The notes under the pieces are model-generated. The model was not told the origin of the DNA. It was given only the letters and a program-made list of their open reading frames with translations, and did not search any database. This document shows, one piece after another, positions 7,775 through 14,793 of a DNA stretch of 40,672 nt (positions are counted from its first letter, which is position 1; every line of letters starts with the position of its first letter). Where the stretch lies: positions 1 through 40,672 of the IMG/VR virus record IMGVR_UViG_3300008448_012602, one strand, 5' to 3'. A program made the position numbers and the translations under genes. Source of the DNA: a virus.

Positions 7775-8392
7775 GTGAAGTTACTAAATATACTTAAAGA
7801 AATAGGAGACGCTTCTGCGAAACCATTTGTATGGAGTTCAAAAGGCGATATCTCTACGTTAGCAAAACAATTTGCATCTGTTATAGATAACAAAAAAAGC
7901 GGTATGAATATGGTTGGGCCCTCTGTTTTTGGATACACTGCTCAAAGCGACAGCGCAACCTACGATATAAATATAGAAGCGATGGGACGTAGAAGACTAT
8001 CTCTTCAACTTCCAGGAAAACCAAAACCAAAACAAATAGGCCCATCTCACGTAATGGAAGTTTGGATTAGTTTTACAGTTAACGATAGCGATGAAGACAC
8101 AAATCTAAACGAACAGTATAGAGTAATGGCCACAGTAATTGCTTGCGTTCAAGACTTCGTTAGAAAAGTTAGTGACACATTCGAAATCAAAGAAATTAAT
8201 ATCCTTCCAAAATCAGATACAAGTTCAGATGCTCAATTCGATTCACACAGAGGTCGTTTGTATTTAGCGTACGTAAAAAGAAACATCGATAAACTTCCAG
8301 GAAAATGGACAGCTTACGCAAACGAAGACGGAATATCCATAAAAAATGGATCGTGGGAGGGTGGAAATATCGTAGCTAAATCAACAAATTAA
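7775..8392 (+). CDS. capsid-tagged unknown protein
   Basis: 205 residues from a GTG start; the start is fixed by the upstream element and by the N-terminal peptide MKLLNILKE, which ends in the (L/I)-x-E pattern. The body looks like a single alpha/beta domain. A beta-rich segment (SHVMEVWISFTVNDSDED) is followed by helix VMATVIACVQDFVRKVSDTF and then INILPKSD, FDSHRGRLYLAYVKRN and KLPGKWTAYANEDGI. I have the impression of a family common in marine T4-like phages but know no function. It is the first of three consecutive tagged genes (7775-9911), each with its own late-type element. Packaging in the head is inference. Confidence 0.7.
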   Translation: MKLLNILKEIGDASAKPFVWSSKGDISTLAKQFASVIDNKKSGMNMVGPSVFGYTAQSDSATYDINIEAMGRRRLSLQLPGKPKPKQIGPSHVMEVWISFTVNDSDEDTNLNEQYRVMATVIACVQDFVRKVSDTFEIKEINILPKSDTSSDAQFDSHRGRLYLAYVKRNIDKLPGKWTAYANEDGISIKNGSWEGGNIVAKSTN

Positions 8393-8393
8393 T

Positions 8394-8404
8394 AATATTT
8401 ATAA
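8394..8404 (+). promoter_or_regulatory. late-type start element AATATTTATAA
   Basis: Ends two bases before the ATG at 8407. Confidence 0.5.
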
Positions 8405-8406
8405 GT

Positions 8407-8964
8407 ATGAAATTAATGCATATCTTATTGGAAGCCGAGTCAGAACAAAAAGTGGATTCTGTAGTCTCTCAATTAAAGTCTCAAATGGGAGATCTTATAA
8501 GCGACATCGAAGACACTATAGAGGACAAATCTAAAGAACAAAAAGAAGGCGTTTTAACTTACGTAGGAGTAGCTCTAGCCATTCCGCCAATATTAGGACT
8601 CATTGCGAAATTCGGTAAATACGCTTCAAGTGTAATCAATAAGATTCTAGGAAAGAAACCAGACGATCAAACTGGAGCTGAAAGATATTTCCAACAAATG
8701 GGTAGAATAGCAGATGAATTACATGGTTTATATATAAAGCCTTTAGAATTGTCTATTAGATCGTTTGTAAAAGACGAACAAAAGGCGAAAAAAGTTTCAA
8801 GTTTTATATATCATATAATTGTAGCGTATATGTTGATAAACGCAGGAATAACCGCTGTAAAAGCTATACAAGCAAAACAAGTTTCTCTTGCTACTCTAGA
8901 GACTGCTTTAGCGGCCATAAAAGGAGGAGAAGTTAAAAAATACATTTTAAAACTACTTGCGTAA
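8407..8964 (+). CDS. capsid-tagged membrane-active helical protein
   Basis: 185 residues beginning MKLMHILLE-A, the shared tag with an (L/I)-x-E end. A charged coiled-coil-like region (about 20-50) precedes two hydrophobic stretches that could span or insert in a membrane: VLTYVGVALAIPPILGLIA (about 49-67) and FIYHIIVAYMLINAGITAV (about 133-151). The C-terminus is basic and helical. Function unknown. If it is packaged and ejected with the DNA, the hydrophobic helices would suit a role at the host inner membrane during genome entry, which is inference. No catalytic motif is visible. Confidence 0.7.
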   Translation: MKLMHILLEAESEQKVDSVVSQLKSQMGDLISDIEDTIEDKSKEQKEGVLTYVGVALAIPPILGLIAKFGKYASSVINKILGKKPDDQTGAERYFQQMGRIADELHGLYIKPLELSIRSFVKDEQKAKKVSSFIYHIIVAYMLINAGITAVKAIQAKQVSLATLETALAAIKGGEVKKYILKLLA

Positions 8965-8970
8965 TTACTT

Positions 8971-8982
8971 AATATTTATTAA
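8971..8982 (+). promoter_or_regulatory. late-type start element AATATTTATTAA
   Basis: Eleven bases before the ATG at 8994, the same spacing as at 33597. Confidence 0.5.
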
Positions 8983-8993
8983 TAAAAAATTCA

Positions 8994-9911
8994 ATGAAAA
9001 CAAACATGAAACTTTTAAAGCTTATCATAGAAAATCTAAGAGAGGCTGATGAAGAGCAACCAGCAAAAGGTGGCGACGCTGCAGGTAAACTTGCAGCAGC
9101 TTTCAAAACTCAAGACGTTTCTGGATTCGTAAGTCAATTCAAAGCGATTGCATCTGATCCAAAGGTTCAAGCTATTCTAAAAGCAGGTACAACTGATGGA
9201 AACCCAGGTGATGAAAAGATCACTTACGCAAAAGGCAGCGTTGCTGTTAAAGGATTGTTGCCAACTCAAAGTGAAATTGGATTCGATCAAAGCATAGCGA
9301 ATATACTTTCTGATCAATACGATAGTCTTCAAAGCATACTTAAAGGTACAGCAAACGTTGGAGGCCCAATAGTTACCTATAATGGAAAATACGTTATAGA
9401 TGGTCACCACAGATGGAGTCAAGTATACGCAGCAAATCCAAATGCGAAAATGGAAAATTTGGACATTAAAGGAAATTTAAAACCAACCGAAATACTAAAG
9501 ATAGTTCACGCAGCAATTGCAGCCAAAATTGGAGAAGTTCCTTCTGCTGATCCAAAGGGCATAAACATTCTTAATGGAGTTACAGAAAAACAAGTTGCAG
9601 ATGCAGTTAATTCCAAACTTTCAGATAAAGCTAAAAAGATTTGGGCAGCAAACGGAGAAAAAGATAACGCGTCTATCACAAAACGCATATATAACAATCT
9701 GAAAATGTTGATAAGCAAAAATAAGCCTGTTGCTGGTTCTCCTGGTAGAGCTGATATGCCTCAAACAGATAAAGGTGGAGCTCCTACAGATAAATTAACA
9801 CTGCTTCAAAAAGGAATGGTAAATTTCAAAGATCCAAAATCAGGTGACGTGAAAAAAGAATCTCTTCAAGAAATCCGCAGAATGCAAAAATTATCAGGAA
9901 TTAGAAAGTAG
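8994..9911 (+). CDS. capsid-tagged ParB/sulfiredoxin-like domain protein
   Basis: 305 residues. The tag MKLLKLIIE begins at the second Met (position 9006), so either 8994 or 9006 may be the true start; 8994 keeps the usual spacing from the upstream element. The core contains GPIVTYNGKYVIDGHHRWSQ (124-143). This is the signature loop of ParB/sulfiredoxin-fold nucleotide-binding domains, in which DGxHR binds phosphate. A helical, basic region follows, then a Pro/Gly-rich linker. The C-terminus is LQEIRRMQKLSGIRK, a motif that recurs at the N-terminus of the gene at 39147. ParB-like folds act as CTPases, nucleases or ATP-dependent enzymes; which applies here is unknown. A terminator follows. Confidence 0.7.
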   Translation: MKTNMKLLKLIIENLREADEEQPAKGGDAAGKLAAAFKTQDVSGFVSQFKAIASDPKVQAILKAGTTDGNPGDEKITYAKGSVAVKGLLPTQSEIGFDQSIANILSDQYDSLQSILKGTANVGGPIVTYNGKYVIDGHHRWSQVYAANPNAKMENLDIKGNLKPTEILKIVHAAIAAKIGEVPSADPKGINILNGVTEKQVADAVNSKLSDKAKKIWAANGEKDNASITKRIYNNLKMLISKNKPVAGSPGRADMPQTDKGGAPTDKLTLLQKGMVNFKDPKSGDVKKESLQEIRRMQKLSGIRK

Positions 9912-9938
9912 TAATAAACAAACTATCACATAATTGAT

Positions 9939-9967
9939 GGGGAGCTCATGGTAGCTCCCTTTCTTTT
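9939..9967 (+). terminator. rho-independent terminator at the end of the left plus-strand block
   Basis: GGGAGCT (9940-9946) pairs with AGCTCCC (9953-9959) around a 6-nt loop, followed by TTTCTTTTT. It lies between convergent units and stops plus-strand transcription. The minus-strand side lacks a T-run. Confidence 0.85.
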
Positions 9968-10054
9968 TGTCCTATGGTTACTATTAATGAGCTTTTTTGA
10001 CAGAATGGGGACTAATGGGTGAGCTCCAAATGAGACAGGTAACTCATTGACAAT

Positions 10055-10064
10055 CAACGCGTTG
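10055..10064. repeat. 10-bp perfect palindrome CAACGCGTTG
   Basis: Perfect palindrome five bases downstream (minus-strand sense) of the last minus-strand gene. It may be a weak transcript end or protein site; it could also be chance. Confidence 0.25.
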
Positions 10065-10068
10065 CAAC

Positions 10069-10527
10069 TTATTGGTTTTCATTGAGTTGCTTAACGTCCC
10101 GTCTGAACCATTTGCCTTGAATATTCTCATTGTACGAATCAGTAGACAGCACTTCGTATACCATTTGATAGAACACTTCGTAGTACGATAATTGTTTTTT
10201 TGAGAAGCAAAATTCGATAATTTCTCTTTTGAACTTGTGTGGACCCAAAACTTTAACGTCTTCCAAAAGAGGTTTACAACTGCCATAGTATTTATTCCAA
10301 TCTGATTCTTTTACTACTTTGGTTTTGTTGGGAACTTTTCCTGGTTTCGACCAAGATTCTTTTTCTTTGAGAGTAAGTTTCTTTGTGAGTAAGTTTCGTA
10401 GTATTTTCTTACCTATGTATATTTTTCCCGTGTCTATGTTATAGATCTTGTAAACGAATCCGATACAGTTTTCAGGAAAATCTTCTAGAGTCAAGTACTC
10501 TTGACCTTGATGCAACCAATTTGTCAT
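10069..10527 (-). CDS. GIY-YIG nuclease family protein
   Basis: 152 residues. The two hallmark strands are GFVYKIYN (23-30) and KIYIGKK (35-41), corresponding to GIY and YIG. Downstream are DWNKYYGSCKPL (77-88) and SYYEVFYQMVYE (114-125), where Glu117 is a candidate metal-binding residue. No DNA-recognition domain such as that of I-TevI is fused, so it may be a small free-standing endonuclease (Seg-like homing type) or a DNA-processing nuclease. It is the last gene of the long minus-strand unit and carries its own late-type element in the 19-base gap to the preceding stop. Its position at the edge of the tail module fits a mobile homing endonuclease, but no intron or insertion scar is visible. 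Confidence 0.75.
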   Translation of the reverse strand: MTNWLHQGQEYLTLEDFPENCIGFVYKIYNIDTGKIYIGKKILRNLLTKKLTLKEKESWSKPGKVPNKTKVVKESDWNKYYGSCKPLLEDVKVLGPHKFKREIIEFCFSKKQLSYYEVFYQMVYEVLSTDSYNENIQGKWFRRDVKQLNENQ

Positions 10528-10533
10528 AGCCTT

Positions 10534-10546
10534 TTATTATAAATAT
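10534..10546 (-). promoter_or_regulatory. late-type start element ATATTTATAATAA
   Basis: Minus-strand copy directly before the GIY-YIG gene, beginning right after the upstream stop codon. Confidence 0.45.
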
Positions 10547-11374
10547 CTATGTATCGTATCTAACTACGAAAGTCATATCTGTATTTGGAGGAATTGGATA
10601 TGGCCTTGAAAGTTTACCTACAACAAGCAAATCATTTCTTTCGTTGTAAAGTCCAACGCATGTAGTGTATGGCCTAAAATCTGAGCCCGTTACGTTGTCC
10701 GAAAGAGATCCAGTTCCACCTATTTTTACAGCGCTAAGATTCTGAGTATAGTTGAAATCGTTCTCACTTATGTGACACCTATGTTCTTTTTGATAGATCG
10801 TTGTCTCTGCTAAGAAAGATATTATTGAGATTTGAAAATCCTTGGGAATAGCAGATAAATTTTGAGAAGTGATTATTATCAAACCTTGAGAGTAGATAAC
10901 ATTCCCAGCTTTTTGATTATTAGAATCATATATATTGCCGTTTCCATCATCTGTATAGGTCTCGAAGGTCGCATCATCATTAATCGTCAAACTATTCCTA
11001 GAAATCTGTTCTCCAAAAACTATAGGAGGTATAGATATGACTTGTATAGTTGCGTTAGATTCAGTAGGAAAATATCGATTCTCGTAATCAGAAGACCCAG
11101 AAAAAGCCGTTGATTGTTGATTTGAATCCCAATAACTAGCAGAAAACAATAAAGATCCCGTCAAATAGTTTTGATAGTATAATTGACGAATGGTTCTAAA
11201 ATTAATAGTATCTTGTTTGACTGATCCTGTTATTGTGACAGGTCCATTAGATCCTGTAATAACATTTATTCCATATGCGCTAAAGTCAGCAGCTTCTATA
11301 CCTACTAGATATTTTAATTTTATAGGCGTAGTAGATATATCGGATGCCTTTAACGTATTATACGCTCTACTCAT
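10547..11374 (-). CDS. virion structural protein, tail/baseplate-associated
   Basis: 275 residues, rich in Ser, Thr, Gly, Asn and beta-strands, with no enzyme motif. The C-terminal 70 residues (from FNYTQNLS through CVGLYNERNDLLVVGKLSRP) are clearly paralogous to the C-terminus of the neighbouring protein at 11420-12448. Both share the pattern NYT-x-N-x-S ... VG-(L/M)-YN-xx-N-(D/E)-LL-x-V-x-KLS-x-P. This motif is familiar from structural proteins of marine T4-like phages. Its position at the end of the baseplate operon suggests a fibre, decoration or adhesin component. The start is 45 bases after the upstream stop. Exact role unknown. Confidence 0.65.
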   Translation of the reverse strand: MSRAYNTLKASDISTTPIKLKYLVGIEAADFSAYGINVITGSNGPVTITGSVKQDTINFRTIRQLYYQNYLTGSLLFSASYWDSNQQSTAFSGSSDYENRYFPTESNATIQVISIPPIVFGEQISRNSLTINDDATFETYTDDGNGNIYDSNNQKAGNVIYSQGLIIITSQNLSAIPKDFQISIISFLAETTIYQKEHRCHISENDFNYTQNLSAVKIGGTGSLSDNVTGSDFRPYTTCVGLYNERNDLLVVGKLSRPYPIPPNTDMTFVVRYDT

Positions 11375-11419
11375 GATTTACAATTTTCTCTCGTTAATGA
11401 GACAATTAGAGATATTTTT

Positions 11420-12448
11420 TTACCAATCTAATTTTACTCTAATCAACGCTTCTTTGGTGAAATCTTTTACGAGAGGCTTAGAAAGTTTTGCCACCGCCAA
11501 CAATTCGTTATTGTTGTTATACATACCAACAGTAGTCATATAAGTTTGTGGACTGTTTATATAATTAGAGTATAACAAATCTCCCGAACCAGTTATGAAA
11601 GAAGGATTCGTTGTGTAATTGTATTCTGAGTTCTTTATTCTAACGAATACATAATCTGAAGATATTGTCTCTTGAGAGCTTAACGTAAAGTTACTACCTG
11701 AAACTATTGTTTTATATACTTCTAAATTGTTGTAAGAGTTATTAGCTGAACTACCTACTGCTGTAGAAAATGCCATTCCCAATCCACCTTTATCTGTAGA
11801 AGCTCTCAATGCTGAAGGATTAAGCAAAATTAATCCAACATCAGGCAAAAACGTACCATAGGACCCAGTAAGAGTGTATCCTTTTCCAGGAGCTCCTGAG
11901 ATTAGTGGGGAATTAGCTGCAGTTCCAAAAGTTCCAGAAACTATGTTATATGCTCTTCCGCAATCTAAATAAGTTACAACAGACGTGTCTAATGAATCGT
12001 CGGTTAACTTAAGAGTAGTGGATCCTGACGTAAGAGTCAAGTTGAAACTACCCGGAAACAGAGCTTCTTTATATCTATTACGATCCACAGCTATAGCTAT
12101 AAGATCAGAAGAAGAAGTTACTGCTGCTCCAAATTCTACTCTAGATTCGTTATCTCCATATACTATATTTCTGAATTGACCATAATTCGTTCTTGAAGGA
12201 GTATTTTGCGGAACTAAAGAATTTAATGGCACAGATCCTGTTCCATTTATATGACCGTATGCTATACAAAATTGAATAGCTGAATTACTGCCTGTTGGAT
12301 TAGCATTATATACTGCTAAATAATAATCGTTGCTAACAGATGAAGTAAAAAAGGTTGATAGCCTTGGTATATTTGTACTCCATGCTGGAGCTGTTACAGC
12401 ATCTGAAGATACTACGAAATCTGTTGCGTCTAATCTAGTATATGACAT
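11420..12448 (-). CDS. virion structural protein, paralogue of the downstream gene
   Basis: 342 residues beginning MSYTRLDATDFVVSSDAVTA, beta-rich with many Ser/Thr/Asn/Gly residues. The C-terminal domain (from SEYNYTTNPSF through TVGMYNNNNELLAVAKLSKP) matches the end of the 10547-11374 protein, suggesting a shared attachment or trimerisation domain on different N-terminal parts. The N-terminal half includes FPGSFNLTLTSGSTTLKLTD. It follows the 12455-13114 gene by six bases, so the two are co-transcribed. A tail or baseplate surface protein is likely; function is unproven. Confidence 0.65.
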   Translation of the reverse strand: MSYTRLDATDFVVSSDAVTAPAWSTNIPRLSTFFTSSVSNDYYLAVYNANPTGSNSAIQFCIAYGHINGTGSVPLNSLVPQNTPSRTNYGQFRNIVYGDNESRVEFGAAVTSSSDLIAIAVDRNRYKEALFPGSFNLTLTSGSTTLKLTDDSLDTSVVTYLDCGRAYNIVSGTFGTAANSPLISGAPGKGYTLTGSYGTFLPDVGLILLNPSALRASTDKGGLGMAFSTAVGSSANNSYNNLEVYKTIVSGSNFTLSSQETISSDYVFVRIKNSEYNYTTNPSFITGSGDLLYSNYINSPQTYMTTVGMYNNNNELLAVAKLSKPLVKDFTKEALIRVKLDW

Positions 12449-12454
12449 AGTTTA

Positions 12455-13114
12455 TTATTGTGTTACTTTTGTGATTTGTACTGGTATTGAAATTCTCGCT
12501 CCTGAATCTCTTCCTACTATTGTTAAAGTAGTGAATAAAGACGTATTTGTTCCAAATAAGGTGTTTACAGTCGTTGCAGACATGTTAACAGTAGTTCCTA
12601 TTACTGTGGAGCTCACGTTTGTTCCAACTGTAGTGGTAGTATTTAGCGCAGAAGCTTCTGGTGTGTTTATACCCACTCCCGTAAATGTAGACATTGTTCT
12701 AACGTCTCCTATTGTAGCTACGTACCCAGATTGTTCGAAAGTAGTGGTAGCGCCTATATAATTTAGAGTTTGCGGAGTTACAGATATAGAAGAGCCTTGT
12801 TTGATTACTATATTGCTATAACCTACATCTATTACTGGTATTTTAGCGGTTCCTCTAGGAAGAGTTATAAGTTTAGATCTCATTATCTCTTGATCGTTCG
12901 GATAAGCTTGTAATACGGGCATATTTTCTATCGCTTCACCGTAGAAAGCCGATCCAGAAGGATGATTTGGGTTATACAAACTATAATCTACCTCATCGTC
13001 AGATACGGAAAACTGAGTTATTTGAAAAGATCCATCGTTTCTAGCCAGTAATTCTCTACCTTTTTTGGTGAGAATTGCGTCTACGACTACGGAAGTGTTA
13101 CTTAAATAAGACAT
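12455..13114 (-). CDS. virion structural protein with conserved N-terminal domain
   Basis: 219 residues. The N-terminal 95 residues (VDAILTKKGRELLARNDGSF, then QITQFSVSDDEVDYSLYNP and SKLITLPRGTAKIPV) form a compact domain that I have seen repeatedly in T4-like marine phage tail modules, always without known function. The C-terminal half is a low-complexity Thr/Val/Ser-rich beta segment (for example TTTTVGTNVSSTVIGTTVNM). This suits a fibrous or repeat-stacked part of a virion. It is preceded by a late-type element and heads the last part of the tail unit. Confidence 0.65.
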   Translation of the reverse strand: MSYLSNTSVVVDAILTKKGRELLARNDGSFQITQFSVSDDEVDYSLYNPNHPSGSAFYGEAIENMPVLQAYPNDQEIMRSKLITLPRGTAKIPVIDVGYSNIVIKQGSSISVTPQTLNYIGATTTFEQSGYVATIGDVRTMSTFTGVGINTPEASALNTTTTVGTNVSSTVIGTTVNMSATTVNTLFGTNTSLFTTLTIVGRDSGARISIPVQITKVTQ

Positions 13115-13130
13115 AATTGTATTCTATTTT

Positions 13131-13143
13131 ATTATAAATATTA
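13131..13143 (-). promoter_or_regulatory. late-type start element TAATATTTATAAT
   Basis: Minus-strand copy in the 58-base gap before the ATG at 13114. Confidence 0.5.
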
Positions 13144-13172
13144 GTTTTTAAAAAATTAATTCGTTATATATT

Positions 13173-13883
13173 TTATTGCTGAGATAATAGCTGAGTTTGA
13201 ACATTAGATTGAATGGTTGATATTTTATCCAATACATCTAAAGTGATGTCTTCAGGTATGGTAAACCCGTAGCCTGTATATCCAAATTTTATATCCAATG
13301 GAATTATTATATTTTGCTCATCTTGTAATTTTTTTACTATTAGCAATTCGCTAATTTGATCTGGATTATTTTGAAAATACACATCTAAATCTGGATTAAC
13401 CGTTATTTGTAGAACGTTAGCGATATTAGAAACAGTTCGAATAGTTAATATTTGAACGCGACCATCGTAAGATTTTATAACTATTTTATCGTTAAACTTT
13501 GGAGAGAACGCTTGAGTGATATTTCCATACGTTGTATATAGACTATTTTGAAATTCAGGAGTTGCGTCTGGAGATATTGCATAAAACGGAATTTGTCGAT
13601 AATCGTCTGTAAAAGAACTAAGAATTGTATTGAATACAAGAACGTTTGGAGGTTGTACAGAATAAACAAAATTTCCGTAATCAGCGCTTGAAGTTGCGTA
13701 AGGATAACCACCGATACTAACTGGTTGTATATCTACTGTTAAACTGCCAGTGCTAACTGATCCTGTCCAATTTCCACTCGTAGGTTGATACTCACTCACG
13801 AACTCAAAAGTAAATTCATCCCCCGCGTAACAGTTACTAAGCGTAGTTGAAATAGAGTATTTTAATGATCCTGATGTTGCCAT
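13173..13883 (-). CDS. virion structural protein, unknown
   Basis: 236 residues, beta-rich N-terminal part (MATSGSLKYSISTTLSNCYA and following) and a helical C-terminus ending in DVLDKISTIQSNVQTQLLSQQ that could form a coiled coil. It begins four bases after the stop of the permuted-intein gene, so the two are almost certainly co-translated and may work together. No intein or enzyme motif is present. It contains only one cysteine, Cys18. I do not recognise the family; a baseplate or tail-tip component is inferred from the operon. Confidence 0.6.
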   Translation of the reverse strand: MATSGSLKYSISTTLSNCYAGDEFTFEFVSEYQPTSGNWTGSVSTGSLTVDIQPVSIGGYPYATSSADYGNFVYSVQPPNVLVFNTILSSFTDDYRQIPFYAISPDATPEFQNSLYTTYGNITQAFSPKFNDKIVIKSYDGRVQILTIRTVSNIANVLQITVNPDLDVYFQNNPDQISELLIVKKLQDEQNIIIPLDIKFGYTGYGFTIPEDITLDVLDKISTIQSNVQTQLLSQQ

Positions 13884-13887
13884 GTTG

Positions 13888-14775
13888 TTAATTAAATATA
13901 TTAATACTTTCGATTACTATTTCTTCTAAATTTCTATTAATTATGATGTCTCCTATAAGTAATTCCTCAGACGTTATATTACTCCATTCGTTGTTTCTTT
14001 TTATTACGTGTTTATGAGAATCAGAACATCTAATCAATCCATTGTTAAGTAAATAAAGTTTGTCTACTTCATGGAAACTTTTAGATGTTATTATAGATTC
14101 TTCGTATTGCATTGTTTCAGGATCTATAGAAAGTAGACTATCTCCAATATTTACGTCTTTTAAAAATATATTTTTTCCATCATATAGTTCTATTAAAGTA
14201 TCGGGTGTTAAACAATTTTTCTGCAAACTTCCATTCTTAAATGAATACTCTCCGTATGGAAATCTATTTGTAGCTGATCTGCCCGTTGCATCTGTTGCTG
14301 TCATTACAGCTTGCCAATAAAAAGTTCCATCAGATGTATTAAATAGTGTTTGTACAGAAAATGATATCGGATTATTTGCTTGCCAACCAAAAAACGACGG
14401 CTGGTACGTCATTGCGCCTTGAGTACTTATACCTAAAGTGTTGTTATATGTAAGTCTTCCATTTTGGAATTGTAATTTTACCATCGGATATGCTTGAGTA
14501 CCCGCGCACCTAGCACCGCCATCTGCGAACTCAAAATAATTTTCGTTTGTATTAGACGATACTATTATTTGTATGGGTAAACTTGGCACGTAACTACTTT
14601 GATAAAATATTTTAGGTTTTACAGTACCGCCAAAATTTTCAATAGTTCTAGAAGAATAGCTAGTTCCAATCGGACATTCGATCGTGTCAGGATTTTTAAC
14701 GTAGTTGTGAGTTAATACTCCATTGGCTATATATCTTTGCGTTGTCGTAGATATATTTATTACTTTATATTTCAT
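13888..14775 (-). CDS. circularly permuted intein (Hint) protein flanking a virion-type cargo
   Basis: 295 residues with intein halves in reversed order. Residues 1-24 form an intein C-terminal piece: block F-like YKVINISTTTQ and block G YIANGVLTHN, with penultimate His23 and terminal Asn24. Residues 25-187 are a beta-rich cargo starting Tyr-Val-Lys and ending Leu-Gln-Lys-Asn. Residues 188-295 form an intein N-terminal piece: block A CLTPDTLIELYDGK with Cys188 and a GDSLLS turn, then block B GLIRCSDSHKHV with a Ser-x-x-His in place of Thr-x-x-His. No homing endonuclease is present. Joined end to start, the two pieces make a complete minimal Hint fold of about 132 residues. The +1 residue is Tyr, as in type A bacterial intein-like domains, which can cleave or splice without a +1 nucleophile. 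Expected products are a cyclic cargo, head-to-tail chains, or a freed linear cargo. It starts 18 bases after the preceding tail gene, and no partner half occurs there. Confidence 0.85.
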   Translation of the reverse strand: MKYKVINISTTTQRYIANGVLTHNYVKNPDTIECPIGTSYSSRTIENFGGTVKPKIFYQSSYVPSLPIQIIVSSNTNENYFEFADGGARCAGTQAYPMVKLQFQNGRLTYNNTLGISTQGAMTYQPSFFGWQANNPISFSVQTLFNTSDGTFYWQAVMTATDATGRSATNRFPYGEYSFKNGSLQKNCLTPDTLIELYDGKNIFLKDVNIGDSLLSIDPETMQYEESIITSKSFHEVDKLYLLNNGLIRCSDSHKHVIKRNNEWSNITSEELLIGDIIINRNLEEIVIESINIFN

Positions 14776-14793
14776 TTTTTGTAATAATTTTTT

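Noticed and set aside
10069-10527. Intron-encoded homing endonuclease
   Set aside because: The gene stands alone with its own start element, and neither neighbour is split, so no intron is implied.
10862-12761. Plus-strand ORFs opposite the tail genes
   Set aside because: Antisense shadows of long, beta-rich structural genes; no start context and no recognisable protein features.
13888-14775. Explanation of the permuted intein as a frameshift or two fused reads
   Set aside because: The frame is uninterrupted, both halves are complete to their chain ends, spacing to both neighbours is normal, and no partner halves lie nearby. An assembly error cannot be fully excluded from sequence alone.
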